NCBI GenBank assembly: GCA_017644375.1
Contig: JAEPLP010000001.1
Coordinates: forward strand, 1,348,001 to 1,412,000
From: Prochlorococcus marinus CUG1435
GTDB taxonomy: Bacteria; Cyanobacteriota; Cyanobacteriia; PCC-6307; Cyanobiaceae
Length of the DNA: 64,000 nt
Direction: 5' to 3'
Part shown: positions 51,112-60,453 of the stretch, one piece after another
Numbering within the stretch: position 1 is the first letter of the stretch
Layout: the number at the start of each line of letters is the position of its first letter
Position numbers and translations under genes: made by a program
The notes under the pieces: generated by a model
What the model was told of the DNA's origin: nothing
The model's database searches: none
The model's input: the letters and a program-made list of their open reading frames with translations, nothing else

Positions 51112-52334
51112 AAGTTTTTAATTAATTCTTTTTCAGTTGTCTTTATATCTTGTGACCCTGCAATTGCTAAATCTTCTTGCAGTTTGTTCTCACAAGATAG
51201 AACTCTTGACCAACTTGGTAACTGCTGTGTTGTAGGGCAAGCTAAATAATCTACTGTCGCTGGTCTTAAAAGTTTCGCAAATTTTTGTACTGATAGTTCT
51301 TCTTCATGCCTATCGTATGGAAGTTGATTAACTGCTGAATCTAATCCAAATTGTTTTACTCTATCTTCTCCAACTCTTTTATAAAGAACTTCTAAGGTTG
51401 ATAGTTGAGTACTTGTTAAGGTCTCTGCTTGATGCTCCATCAGACCTCTTAAAACACTTGAAAGTATTTCTGTGCACATTTTTTGCAATCCTTCTTTAGA
51501 TGAATCACCAATATTCTTATGTTTATGATCAAACAAACCTAGGTCAACTTGGGCTATTTTGGAGGTTCTTACGTTTCTATAAACCTCTGATAATAAACCT
51601 ATCTCTAAACCCCAGTCGCAAGGAATTCTTAAATTCATTGCAAGGTCTTTAGTGAAAGCAAACTCACCAGCTAATGGATATCTAAATGATTGAAGATATT
51701 GTAAGAAGGGACCCTTCCCTACCAACTGTTCAAGACTTGCCAATAAGGGACCTACAAATAATCTTGTTGCTCTACCTTGCAATTGATTGGTCTCTAAGGA
51801 TAACCTGCTGTAAAAGGCCTTTACGTATGATATTCCATAAGATTCATCGAGAAGTGGAAGTATCATTCTTGAAGGATACAAAGGACTAAAAGTTCTTATA
51901 TCAGCATCAAAAAGAGCAACAACTTCTGATTTTCTAGTGGCAACTCCTATGCCTTGCCAGACAGCCCATCCTTTCCCTGGAGTTCCTAAAAGTTCTAAGC
52001 CATTTTTTTCTTGGCTTTTTAATAGTTCTATTACAGAGGGAGAATTAGTCCATTGAACGTGAACTGGAAATGGCATTGAGTCAAAAAAGGAATTTGCTGC
52101 TTTAACTTGCTCAACTGTTTTTGCAGATAGAGCAATAACTAATTCATTTAAGCCTGTAAGGTCTTTTAAAACTTCTCTTATGTCTTTTAATGCTGGACGC
52201 TCAAACTCTTCATATAAGCAAGGTATTAAAATGCTAGTTGATCTATTTTTAAGACTTTTGTTTAATTCTTTAAGTAAATTTCTTGTAACTCCATATTCAT
52301 GTATTGTTGTGATTAACCCTTGTTGAAAGTCCAT
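51108..52334 (-). CDS. gpgS: glucosyl-3-phosphoglycerate synthase (GT81 family)
   Basis: 408 residues. Transfers glucose from a sugar nucleotide to 3-phosphoglycerate to give glucosyl-3-phosphoglycerate, first step to the compatible solute glucosylglycerate. Seen: [16 protein letters not shown] early, LVIALSAKT, the metal/nucleotide motif [20 protein letters not shown] (DAD), [17 protein letters not shown], and [20 protein letters not shown] before [12 protein letters not shown]. These match the MpgS/GpgS group. Divergent from the GH13 gene that follows, with 50 bp between starts. The neighbouring phosphatase, phosphorylase and kinase support the assignment. Confidence 0.85.
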   Translation of the reverse strand: MDFQQGLITTIHEYGVTRNLLKELNKSLKNRSTSILIPCLYEEFERPALKDIREVLKDLTGLNELVIALSAKTVEQVKAANSFFDSMPFPVHVQWTNSPSVIELLKSQEKNGLELLGTPGKGWAVWQGIGVATRKSEVVALFDADIRTFSPLYPSRMILPLLDESYGISYVKAFYSRLSLETNQLQGRATRLFVGPLLASLEQLVGKGPFLQYLQSFRYPLAGEFAFTKDLAMNLRIPCDWGLEIGLLSEVYRNVRTSKIAQVDLGLFDHKHKNIGDSSKEGLQKMCTEILSSVLRGLMEHQAETLTSTQLSTLEVLYKRVGEDRVKQFGLDSAVNQLPYDRHEEELSVQKFAKLLRPATVDYLACPTTQQLPSWSRVLSCENKLQEDLAIAGSQDIKTTEKELIKNF

Positions 52335-52384
52335 TTTCTAATTGATGTGCAGAATAGTAATAATACTTCGTTGATTTTTTCAAA

Positions 52385-54145
52385 GTGAAGCAAATTGATT
52401 CAGAGAAAAAATTAGATAGATTAAAGATTGAAAAATTGTTAAAAACAATTTATTCAAATAATACTACAGAAGAAATTAATTTTATTTCAAATCAATTATT
52501 ACAGATTTTAGATGATTTCTCAGAGAAATCTGCTTATGAAGAAATAAGAGATAACGAAAGGTGGAATGAATCTCATTCGGTTTTGATAACTTATGCAGAT
52601 AGTATTTATAAAAATGGCGAGGCAACATTAAAAACTCTTGGTGAGTTGTTAAGTAAATATTTTGGCAGTCTTTCTAAAGTTGTACATATTCTTCCTTTTC
52701 TGAAATCTACAAGTGATGGAGGTTTTGCAGTCTCAAGTTATGATTCCTTAGAAGAAAAATTTGGTGGTTGGGAAGATCTCAAAAGTATTTCTAAAAATCA
52801 TGATTTGATGGCTGATTTGGTACTAAACCATGTCTCATCATCTCACCCATGGGTTCAACAATTTATTAAATCCCAAGAACCGGGTATATCAAATGTTTTT
52901 TCACCGAAACAAAATCTTGACTGGTCAAATGTAGTTAGACCTAGAAGTTCCTCTTTGTTTTCTCAAATAAATACTGAAGATGGCCCTAAACAAGTTTGGA
53001 CAACTTTTGGCCCAGATCAAATTGATTTGAATTGGCATAATCCAAAAATGACTCTTGAGTTCTTAAATTTAATTATTACTTATTTATCCAATGGAATTAA
53101 ATGGTTCAGACTTGATGCAGTAGGTTTTATTTGGAAGGAATCAGGAACAACTTGCTTGCATCTACCAAAAGCACATTCAATTGTGAAACTCTTAAGAGTT
53201 CTTTTAAATAATCTTCTTGATGAGGGAGTTTTAATAACTGAAACTAATGTTCCTCAGAAGGAAAATCTATCTTATCTGATTCCTGATAATGAAGCCCATA
53301 TGGCATACAATTTCCCATTGCCTCCTCTTCTCCTAGAAGCAATTATTACTTCAAGAGCTGATATTCTAAATTCATGGATTTTTGATTGGCCAGCATTACC
53401 TGATGATACTACTCTTTTTAATTTCACAGCATCTCACGATGGTGTTGGGCTAAGAGCTCTTGAGGGTTTAATGAATGAGCAGAGAATAAAAGATTTATTA
53501 ATTAATTGTGAGAAAAGAGGCGGATTAGTAAGTCATAGACGTTTATCAAATGGTGATGATAAACCTTATGAATTGAATATTAGTTGGTGGAGTGCAATGG
53601 AAGACTCCAGTAGGGATGCTAAAAGATTTCAATATGAGAGATTTATTTTGAGTCAATTATTAGTAATGGCTCTGAAAGGGGTTCCTGCCTTTTATTTACC
53701 AGCATTACTAGCTTCAGAGAATGATATCAAAAGTTTTTCTATGACAGGTCAAAGAAGGGACCTCAATAGAGAAAAGTTTAAATCGGAAAATCTTCTAGCA
53801 GTTTTAAATAATTCTGAATCTAATGCTAATAAAAACTTAAAATATCTTCGTATTGCTATGGATGTCAGATCTGAATTAAAGCAATTTCACCCTTGTTCGG
53901 ATATGAAATGTTTATCTAAAGGTAGAAGTGATATTGTTGTAATCAAAAGAAGTAAAGGACCTAAGTCTGTTTATGCAATCCATAATATGACTGAAAATAA
54001 AATTAATTATCAATTGAATGATAATGACCTCCCAAAAATAATTGATAATGATTTTAATACCCAAGATTTCTTAACATCCACTAAATACAATTGCAAAAAT
54101 ATTAGTCTTGATCCTTTTCAAGTAATTTGGCTTAGTGCTTTATAA
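52385..54145 (+). CDS. GH13 subfamily-18-like phosphorylase, probable glucosylglycerate phosphorylase
   Basis: 586 residues, alpha-amylase fold of the sucrose-phosphorylase type. Conserved regions: LMADLVLNHVSSSHP (about 141-155), nucleophile Asp 244 in GIKWFRLDAVGFIW, general acid/base Glu 286 in ITETNVPQ, and FTASHDGVGLRALEG (about 348-362). Such enzymes cleave sucrose, glucosylglycerol or glucosylglycerate with phosphate to give glucose-1-phosphate. Sitting in one unit with GpgP and a glycerate kinase, glucosylglycerate is the most likely substrate (inference). GTG start. Classic annotation as sucrose phosphorylase would be the alternative. Confidence 0.8.
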   Translation: MKQIDSEKKLDRLKIEKLLKTIYSNNTTEEINFISNQLLQILDDFSEKSAYEEIRDNERWNESHSVLITYADSIYKNGEATLKTLGELLSKYFGSLSKVVHILPFLKSTSDGGFAVSSYDSLEEKFGGWEDLKSISKNHDLMADLVLNHVSSSHPWVQQFIKSQEPGISNVFSPKQNLDWSNVVRPRSSSLFSQINTEDGPKQVWTTFGPDQIDLNWHNPKMTLEFLNLIITYLSNGIKWFRLDAVGFIWKESGTTCLHLPKAHSIVKLLRVLLNNLLDEGVLITETNVPQKENLSYLIPDNEAHMAYNFPLPPLLLEAIITSRADILNSWIFDWPALPDDTTLFNFTASHDGVGLRALEGLMNEQRIKDLLINCEKRGGLVSHRRLSNGDDKPYELNISWWSAMEDSSRDAKRFQYERFILSQLLVMALKGVPAFYLPALLASENDIKSFSMTGQRRDLNREKFKSENLLAVLNNSESNANKNLKYLRIAMDVRSELKQFHPCSDMKCLSKGRSDIVVIKRSKGPKSVYAIHNMTENKINYQLNDNDLPKIIDNDFNTQDFLTSTKYNCKNISLDPFQVIWLSAL

Positions 54146-54147
54146 AA

Positions 54148-54945
54148 ATGATTGAAAATTCTTCTATTTGGGTTGTAAGTGATGTAGATGGTACTTTAAT
54201 GGATCACTCCTATGATTTATCACCTGCTAGAGAAACCATAAAAAAACTACAAAAATTATCTATACCTGTAATTCTTTGTACAAGCAAAACCGCTTCTGAA
54301 GTAAAAGTTATTAGGAAGGAATTAAACTTAACAGATCCCTATATTGTTGAAAATGGTGCAGCAATATATGGTGAATCTCTTGAAAAGGTTAATGGAGAAA
54401 TTATCCTTGGAAAAAAATACGAATTTCTTGAAGAAATCTTAAATCTTATTTCTAAAGAAATTGATTATAAGCTTATTCCTCTAAATGATCTAACTGATGA
54501 AGAAGCGACTGATCTTACAGGGATAAAAGGAAACTCATTAAGCTTAATGAGAGATAGGCATTGGAGTATGCCTTTTTTAAATCCGCCAGATTTTTTAGAA
54601 GAAAAAATTAAAATCTGTTGTAAAAAGCTGAAAGTCGATGTCTTTAAGGGAAATAGAATGAGTCACCTATTATCTATAAACTCTAATAAAGGGAAAGCAA
54701 TAAATGCTCTTAAAAAATATTCAAATATTCAAAATATTCAAATTGTAGGTTTGGGGGATTCTCCAAATGATTTGCCTCTACTTTTAAACTCAGATATTAG
54801 AATTGTTATTCCAGGAATACATGGACCTAACTTAAATTTAATTAAAAAATTAAAAGATTTTGAATTTACTTTAGCCTCTGAACCAAATGGATATGGTTGG
54901 AAAAATGAAATAAATAAATTAATAAATAAGCTAGGACTAATTTAG
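54148..54945 (+). CDS. gpgP: glucosyl-3-phosphoglycerate phosphatase / HAD, MPGP type
   Basis: 265 residues. Removes the phosphate from glucosyl-3-phosphoglycerate (or its mannosyl counterpart). HAD motif I is VVSDVDGTLMDHSYDLSPA (about 8-26), motif II in VILCTSKTASEVK, Lys in the NSNKGKAINAL segment, and motif IV GLGDSPNDLPLLL. The cap region fits the mannosyl-3-phosphoglycerate phosphatase subfamily. Starts 2 bp past the GH13 gene and ends 4 bp before the glycerate kinase, so the three are one operon. Confidence 0.85.
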   Translation: MIENSSIWVVSDVDGTLMDHSYDLSPARETIKKLQKLSIPVILCTSKTASEVKVIRKELNLTDPYIVENGAAIYGESLEKVNGEIILGKKYEFLEEILNLISKEIDYKLIPLNDLTDEEATDLTGIKGNSLSLMRDRHWSMPFLNPPDFLEEKIKICCKKLKVDVFKGNRMSHLLSINSNKGKAINALKKYSNIQNIQIVGLGDSPNDLPLLLNSDIRIVIPGIHGPNLNLIKKLKDFEFTLASEPNGYGWKNEINKLINKLGLI

Positions 54946-54949
54946 AAAT

Positions 54950-55894
54950 GTGAAAAATTTAAATATTAATTTTCCTCTTGATAAATTTGAAAAATTAATT
55001 ATTGATATAGGTTGGGAATCTTTGGATGATTGGTTTAATTTTTGGAATAATCAAAAAAGCATTATTTCAATTAATCAATATTGGAATAATAAAATAAATG
55101 ATGATTGGATTTGGGGTTTAGCTCTTCCTCTTTTGTCACATGCTTACAAATTTCATAATAATTTTTCTGATAGAAAAATAATTGGTATCTCAGCCTTACC
55201 TGGAACAGGCAAAACAACTTTAGGTAAATGGCTTGAAGCAATATCATTAAAATTAAACTTTAAAATTGGGGTTATTTCAATTGATGATTTTTATCTTCCT
55301 TCAAATGAAATGAAAATAGCAATTAAGAATAATCCTTGGAATGTCGCAAGAGGTTTTCCTGGTAGTCACTCTGTAAAATTAATGCATGAAAAATTATTAA
55401 ATTGGAAACTAAAAGGAGAATTAAATGTACCCGTTTTTGATAAATCTTTGAGAAATGGCTTAGGAGATAGATCTCATTGGAGATTAGATAATCCTGATCT
55501 ATTAATTATTGAGGGATGGTTTTTGGGCATAGAACCTCTTTCTGGAGATTTTAATTATCAAAATGTAAATTCAGTAGAGCTCAGCGCTCATGAATTATCT
55601 TATAGGCATAATATTCAAAATAATTTACAGGAATATTTAGAAGTCTGGAGTTTAATTGATAAAATTTGGCACTTTAAGCCTTTGAAGTTTGAATATATGA
55701 ATATTTGGAAGACAAATCAAGAAAAAGAAATGTTTTTACAGAAAGGAAATGCTCTTCAGGATGAAAAATTATCTAGTTTCTTGAGAATGCTAAATGTTTC
55801 TATCCCTCATAATAGTTTTGATGATATAAAATCTTATGCGTTGTTATTAATTGATCAAGAAAGAAAATTAGTTGAGATCGGATTAAATACGTAG
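54950..55894 (+). CDS. D-glycerate 3-kinase-like P-loop kinase
   Basis: 314 residues. The P-loop is GISALPGTGKTTLGKW (about 79-94), then ISIDDFYLPSNEM (Walker-B-like DDFY), GNPxNWNVARGFPGSHS-like segment with RGFPGSHSV, and FDKSLRNGLGDRSHW followed by LLIIEGWFLGIEP. This is the plant/yeast-type glycerate kinase pattern (GLYK, P-loop fold), which phosphorylates glycerate to 3-phosphoglycerate. It would recycle the glycerate released by the phosphorylase; in phototrophs the same reaction closes photorespiration. GTG start is used; last gene of the operon. Confidence 0.82.
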   Translation: MKNLNINFPLDKFEKLIIDIGWESLDDWFNFWNNQKSIISINQYWNNKINDDWIWGLALPLLSHAYKFHNNFSDRKIIGISALPGTGKTTLGKWLEAISLKLNFKIGVISIDDFYLPSNEMKIAIKNNPWNVARGFPGSHSVKLMHEKLLNWKLKGELNVPVFDKSLRNGLGDRSHWRLDNPDLLIIEGWFLGIEPLSGDFNYQNVNSVELSAHELSYRHNIQNNLQEYLEVWSLIDKIWHFKPLKFEYMNIWKTNQEKEMFLQKGNALQDEKLSSFLRMLNVSIPHNSFDDIKSYALLLIDQERKLVEIGLNT

Positions 55895-55982
55895 AACTTT
55901 CTAAATATTTTTTTTAGTAATTTTTTATACATTTTAATTAGCTCTTAATGTTGTTTAATTGTATATATTTTGTTGTTTAGGA

Positions 55983-56210
55983 ATGGTTGAGTTTTCTTAC
56001 AAAAACGAAAGCTGTAGGATGGTTGTCTTGAGATGTATTGGCCCATCAAATTTTTTTCTTGAGAGAGTTTTATTCCCAACTGATATACTTACTTTTAAAG
56101 CACCAAACGATTCAAGAGTAGAAATCTGGGGAAATGAATTATATGGCCCTAAGTTGGAAGAGAGAATAAGAATTTCTGCTGATAATGAAGATTCGACTTT
56201 AGTAGCTTAA
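55983..56210 (+). CDS. DUF1830 family protein
   Basis: 75 residues from the ATG at 55983 (an upstream TTG at 55959 would add eight residues of poor quality). The core FSYKNESCRMVVLRCIGPSN, FFLERVLFPTDILTFKAP and RVEIWGNEL follow the DUF1830 pattern of small cyanobacterial proteins with a beta-sheet fold. No function known. It stands between the glycerate kinase and two small membrane genes. Confidence 0.75.
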   Translation: MVEFSYKNESCRMVVLRCIGPSNFFLERVLFPTDILTFKAPNDSRVEIWGNELYGPKLEERIRISADNEDSTLVA

Positions 56211-56297
56211 AAAAATCTTCTAATTGTCTTCGAGTCATAATTTTTTACAAATATATATTTTTTATTGATATTATCTAACTAGTTTTAGTTTTTATAA

Positions 56298-56423
56298 ATG
56301 TATTATTTTTCTTCTTTTGCGATAGGCGGCTTTGTGCCTTCTGCAGCTATAGCAGGTGTGTTACTTTTAGTGGGTTTAGGAGCTTTCTTTTACCTTGGTA
56401 TTAAGGGTCCAACGGATTATTAA
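56298..56423 (+). CDS. 41-aa thylakoid-type membrane micro-protein
   Basis: ATG to TAA, 41 codons. Sequence MYYFSSFAIGGFVPSAAIAG, then VLLLVGLGAFFYLGIKG and PTDY. One glycine-rich helix flanked by short polar ends, in the style of low-molecular-mass photosystem or cytochrome b6f subunits, but it matches none of PsbX/J/K/M/N/T/Y, PsaI/J/M or PetG/L/M/N as I know them. A real small gene is likely, because it is a clean frame with a glycine-zipper helix. Confidence 0.55.
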   Translation: MYYFSSFAIGGFVPSAAIAGVLLLVGLGAFFYLGIKGPTDY

Positions 56424-56481
56424 ACCCGTAGAGTAACTAACAAGTGATTATTTAAATTTTTCATTCAATTATCAAATAACT

Positions 56482-56616
56482 ATGGATTTAACAACTGTTT
56501 TATTTATATTAAGCTTACCTTTTGTTTTATTAACTATTTACTTCGGCACAAAAAATGATTTTTATGAAAGTGAAAATTATAAGGGTGATGGTTGTGCTCA
56601 CGATGTGAAAAGGTAA
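56482..56616 (+). CDS. 44-aa membrane micro-protein
   Basis: ATG to TAA, 44 codons: one helix at the N-terminus (MDLTTVLFILSLPFVLLTIY, 1-20) then the polar tail FGTKNDFYESENYKGDGCAHDVKR with a Cys-Ala-His ending. Unassigned; small single-span protein, 58 bp after the preceding 41-aa gene and on the same strand. Confidence 0.5.
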   Translation: MDLTTVLFILSLPFVLLTIYFGTKNDFYESENYKGDGCAHDVKR

Positions 56617-56746
56617 ATCTATTTTTCAGTTCCTATCATTATGAATTCTCTTTTTATATCAAATAACAATTAAATCTATATTTTAGTTTTACCTGCTTTA
56701 TTTTAATTATTTTTCAAAATTATAGGTATTCAATTAAATTTTTTAT

Positions 56747-57553
56747 ATGTTGTCGGAATATTTTAAATTTTTTTTATATGGTTTAATACAGGGTTTAACT
56801 GAATTTTTTCCTGTAAGTAGCACTGCACATTTAAAAGTTATATCTCATTTTTTTAGAATTGATGATCCTGGATCTTCTTTATCTGCAATTATTCAATTTG
56901 GGAGTGTTTTGGCTTTGTTTTGGTACTTTAGGAAAGATTTTTTAAAATTAAAAAGCCAATCATCAAAAAAAATCTATTATTATTTAACTCATGATAGGTT
57001 GTTCAGATCAATTTTGATTGGAACTATTCCAATTATTTTGATTGGTGGGATTATAAAATTATTCGTTCCTAATTTTTTTGATGAGATTCTTCGTTCAAAT
57101 TTGTCTATAGCTTTAGTTTCATTACTTATGGCATTTTTCATGTACATAGCTAATAGTTCAAATAAGGGTTCTATAAATTTAAAAAATCATAATTATACAG
57201 ATAGTTTTTTGATAGGTCTTTCACAAGCCCTTGCTATTTTTCCAGGTACCTCAAGATCTGGCGTTACTATTTCTACAGCTTTAGTATCTGGTTGGAGAAG
57301 AAGTGATGCTGTTAAATTCTCTTTTCTTTTAGGCATACCTGCTATCTCTTTTGCCGCTATCGTTGAATTCATTTCTTCTTTTGATAAATTTTTCTCATTT
57401 AGTTTTGCCCCTCTAATTGTTGGTCTTACGACTACATTTTTATCTTCATTATTTGCTATACATTTCTTATTAAGGTATTTCTCTTCCAATGGTTTGAAAA
57501 TATTTATTATCTACAGGGTTGTATTTGGTGTAGTAATTCTTCTGAATTTATAA
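56747..57553 (+). CDS. uppP: undecaprenyl-diphosphatase
   Basis: 268 residues, about eight hydrophobic helices. Recycles undecaprenyl diphosphate to the monophosphate carrier for peptidoglycan and polysaccharide synthesis. The two inner active-site motifs are clear: GLIQGLTEFFPVSSTAHL (about 12-29, with the Glu and Ser of the first motif) and LAIFPGTSRSGVTISTAL (about 158-175, with the Arg-Ser motif). Length typical. Also called BacA. Confidence 0.93.
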   Translation: MLSEYFKFFLYGLIQGLTEFFPVSSTAHLKVISHFFRIDDPGSSLSAIIQFGSVLALFWYFRKDFLKLKSQSSKKIYYYLTHDRLFRSILIGTIPIILIGGIIKLFVPNFFDEILRSNLSIALVSLLMAFFMYIANSSNKGSINLKNHNYTDSFLIGLSQALAIFPGTSRSGVTISTALVSGWRRSDAVKFSFLLGIPAISFAAIVEFISSFDKFFSFSFAPLIVGLTTTFLSSLFAIHFLLRYFSSNGLKIFIIYRVVFGVVILLNL

Positions 57554-57606
57554 ATTGTTGTAAAAAGATTTTGCAATTATGTTAATGTTTAAAAAAATAT
57601 TGTCTA

Positions 57607-57759
57607 ATGAATATTTTTATATCTTTCCAGCTTGGTGAAGTTGAAGTTTCAAACTTCACTATATTAGTTCTAGTCTTTTTTTCATCTTTTACTTTTATAG
57701 CTGTCGGCATAAGCTCATATAAACTGTACAAATCCCTCATAAATGATGAAGATAAGTAA
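57607..57759 (+). CDS. 50-aa membrane micro-protein
   Basis: ATG to TAA, 50 codons. N-terminal MNIFISFQLGEVEVSN, a helix FTILVLVFFSSFTFIAVGIS (about 17-36) and a polar tail KLYKSLINDEDK. One-span protein of unknown role; starts about 53 bp after uppP and ends at the tRNA-Pro 3' end. Confidence 0.45.
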   Translation: MNIFISFQLGEVEVSNFTILVLVFFSSFTFIAVGISSYKLYKSLINDEDK

Positions 57760-57833
57760 TCGGAACGGCGGGATTTGAACCCACGACCCCCACTACCCCA
57801 AAGTGGTGCGCTACCAAACTGCGCTACGCCCCG
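57760..57833 (-). tRNA. tRNA-Pro (UGG anticodon)
   Basis: On the minus strand a complete 74-base cloverleaf: acceptor CGGGGCG pairs with CGTTCCG (two G-U pairs) plus an A discriminator. The anticodon arm CCACTTTGGGGTAGTGG carries TGG, decoding proline CCN codons, and the T-arm GTGGGTTCGAATCCCGC contains GGTTCGAATCC. No CCA is encoded. Upstream of msrA, on the same strand. Confidence 0.93.
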
Positions 57834-57860
57834 TATTGTTACTATAAAGATAAGTAGGAT

Positions 57861-58589
57861 TTAAATGTTAATCTTTATAGGATTGTTATCAGATCTCAAT
57901 ACACACTTTTCAACTTCCCAATTAAAGTTTTCCCAGATATTTTTATTTAATTTGTAATTACTTCCAGTAAAATCTCCTAATTGAACTTTTGTAGGAGAAG
58001 CAGAACAATATTGTCTGCTTCCCGGCGATGCAAGATATTGTTGATGGTAATTTTCCGCATAAAAATATGTATCAATCATTTTTATTTCTGTTTCTATTAA
58101 TCCATGATTCCTTTTATTAAGTTCTTTTTGATATTGATCTTTACTTGCTAATATAATTTTTTTATTATTTTCATTTTTATAATATATAACTGATCTATAT
58201 TGAGTCCCAATATCATTACCTTGCCTATTCTTTTGTGTAGGGTCATGACATTCCCAAAACATTTTTAATAGATCACTTATATCTATTTCTCTTTTGTCCC
58301 AAATAACTCTTACAACTTCTGAATGACCAGTTAAACCAGAACATACTTCATAATATGTTGGGTTGACCTTATCACCACCAGCATAACCTACTGAAGTTGT
58401 AACAACTCCTGGTAATTTCCAAAAACATTTCTCAGCTCCCCAAAAACAACCACATCCAAATATTATCTCATCTTCTTGAGGGGCAGGATCTTTTTTAATA
58501 TCTGTTTCTAATATTCTATGACTTGATTTAATATTATTGGAAATATTTGTTTCTTCATTATTCATGATATTTTTTAGGAATTCAAACAT
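57861..58589 (-). CDS. msrA: peptide methionine sulfoxide reductase MsrA
   Basis: 242 residues, so a longer N-terminus (about 40 residues) precedes the core. Reduces methionine-S-sulfoxide in proteins. Active-site motif FGCGCFWGAEKCFWKLPGV with the catalytic Cys of GCFWG at about 48; then VGYAGGDKVNPTYYEVCSGLTGHSEVV, the LLKMFWECHDPTQ and RNRQGNDIGTQYRS motifs, and YHQQYLASPGSRQYC with a further Cys for thiol recycling. Its function is oxidative-damage repair in a phototroph. Confidence 0.92.
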   Translation of the reverse strand: MFEFLKNIMNNEETNISNNIKSSHRILETDIKKDPAPQEDEIIFGCGCFWGAEKCFWKLPGVVTTSVGYAGGDKVNPTYYEVCSGLTGHSEVVRVIWDKREIDISDLLKMFWECHDPTQKNRQGNDIGTQYRSVIYYKNENNKKIILASKDQYQKELNKRNHGLIETEIKMIDTYFYAENYHQQYLASPGSRQYCSASPTKVQLGDFTGSNYKLNKNIWENFNWEVEKCVLRSDNNPIKINI

Positions 58590-58627
58590 TACTTAAATTT
58601 TTATATCATAAGATAAAAAATCACTTT

Positions 58628-60373
58628 TTAGCTTTTGATAATGTTAGTGGCTAATTCTCTTTCCCAAAGTTGTTTATATAAACCATTCTCTTTTATTAAA
58701 TTCTTATGACTGCCTTCTTGTACTATTTCACCGTTATCCATTACCAAAACTCTGTCACAAGTTGCTGCCACAGATAATTGGTGACTAATCATTAAAATCG
58801 TTTTGTTACTAATTTCTCTCATCTCATCGATTATTAATGTAGCTGTTTTATTATCGACACTTGCTAAAGCATCATCAAGAACGACAATAGGAGCATTTAC
58901 GAGCAATGCTCTTCCAAGAGCTGTTCTCTGCCTCTGTCCGCCACTAAGTGTAATACCTCTTTCTCCTACAATTGTTTTAAATTTTTGAGGGAAATTATTA
59001 ATATCATCTATCAATCCAGCCTTTTCGGCACTATTTTTAACAGATCTCGTTGAAGCTTTTGGCTCTCCAAAACGTAGGTTTTCTGTGATTGTTGAAGTAA
59101 ATAAGAATGCTTCTTGAGGAACTATTGCAATATTTTTTCTGAGATCTCCTAATTTCATATTTTTTACATCAATTTCATCTAAAAATAATTGCCCGTCTGG
59201 AATTTCGATAGTTCTGCCTAAAGACTTTGCGAGGGTGGTTTTGCCACAACCTACAGGGCCAACAATAGCAATAAGTTCTCCTGGGTATATTTTAAAATTG
59301 AGGCCATTTAATGAATTAAAATTTGATCCTGGATATTTTATAGTCAAATTTTTAGCTTCTAAAAATCCTTTTATTTTTCTTTTTAAAAATTTCGTGTTCG
59401 CTGCATCAAATATATTTGGGTTGTTCTGAAAGATTTCTTCTACACGATCTAAACTTACTTGACCGAGTTGAAAAGTATTCAGTGTAAAGCCCAGAAGTGC
59501 AGTTGGGAAAACAAGCCTTTCTACGTAAAGAATTAAAGCAACTAAACCACCTATTGAGATAAATCCACTCTCTAATTGAAAAGTTCCCAAGCCTAATAAT
59601 ATCAATAAAGAAATTGAGGAAATACCTTGTAATAATGGGAATAGGGTACTAGCTGTTCTTGCAAGTTTTATTGCTGAATTTCGATAAGCATTATTGTATA
59701 TATTAAATTCTTGAATCTCGGCATTTTCTTGAGCATAAATTTTTATTGCACTTATTCCAGAAAGATCTTCTTGTATCAGATCACTTAGTTTGGATAGTGA
59801 CTCTTGCTGAGCTTTTCTTTGTTTAACCATTCTTCCGCCGAATAAGCTTACTATTCCAAGAATTAATGGGAAAATCATTAAGGCAGATATTGTTAATGTT
59901 TTGTTAATCGAAAACATCGATGGGATAGTAAGTGAATATGCTAGGACAATATTGCATAAACTTAAAACAGTAAAACCTAGAAGCCTCCTTATATTTTCAA
60001 CATCACTTGTAGCTCTACTAATAATATCTCCGCTGCCCTTTTTTTGTATCCATTCTGGGTCTTGTATCAGTAGATGATCGAAAAGTTTCTGACGAAGATT
60101 TACCTCAACCTTTCTACCTATTCCAAATACTATTTGTCTAGAAAATAATCTTATTAAACCCATACAAGTTGCTAAAAAGATTAACCATAATGATTTAGAA
60201 ATTACAAAATCTGAAGAAAAACCGTTTTGTAACTGGTCAATTATATTTTTTACTTCTAGAGGTATTACAACGCTCAATATATTAACTACTAGTAGTGCTA
60301 AAGCCCCGTATAAAAACTCTTTTTTGTAAGGTCTTAGGTATTTTGATAGGACTTTTAACTTTAAATTTTTCAT
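58628..60373 (-). CDS. ABC exporter, fused permease and ATPase (MsbA-like)
   Basis: 581 residues. Residues about 1-310 form six helices of an ABC transmembrane domain (AVLVVNILSVVIPLEVKNII, GLIRLFSRQIVFGIGRK, WIQKKGSGDIISRATSDVEN in the coupling region). The C-terminal half is the nucleotide-binding domain: Walker A GPVGCGKTTLAKSLG, signature LSGGQRQRTALGRALL, Walker B IVVLDDALASVDNKT, and a switch His in ISHQLS. It is a half-transporter acting as a dimer; substrate (lipid, drug or peptide) is unknown. A cell-envelope lipid role is one possibility. Confidence 0.9.
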   Translation of the reverse strand: MKNLKLKVLSKYLRPYKKEFLYGALALLVVNILSVVIPLEVKNIIDQLQNGFSSDFVISKSLWLIFLATCMGLIRLFSRQIVFGIGRKVEVNLRQKLFDHLLIQDPEWIQKKGSGDIISRATSDVENIRRLLGFTVLSLCNIVLAYSLTIPSMFSINKTLTISALMIFPLILGIVSLFGGRMVKQRKAQQESLSKLSDLIQEDLSGISAIKIYAQENAEIQEFNIYNNAYRNSAIKLARTASTLFPLLQGISSISLLILLGLGTFQLESGFISIGGLVALILYVERLVFPTALLGFTLNTFQLGQVSLDRVEEIFQNNPNIFDAANTKFLKRKIKGFLEAKNLTIKYPGSNFNSLNGLNFKIYPGELIAIVGPVGCGKTTLAKSLGRTIEIPDGQLFLDEIDVKNMKLGDLRKNIAIVPQEAFLFTSTITENLRFGEPKASTRSVKNSAEKAGLIDDINNFPQKFKTIVGERGITLSGGQRQRTALGRALLVNAPIVVLDDALASVDNKTATLIIDEMREISNKTILMISHQLSVAATCDRVLVMDNGEIVQEGSHKNLIKENGLYKQLWERELATNIIKS

Positions 60374-60453
60374 TTAATATTTCCAATATGATTAAGATAA
60401 TGTTTCATTTTTAAATATGTGAGCTAATTTTATAAATGATTCAGTAATTATCT

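Noticed and set aside
55959-55982. TTG at 55959 as the start of the DUF1830 gene
   Set aside because: It would add a short hydrophobic stretch; the ATG at 55983 gives the usual family start.
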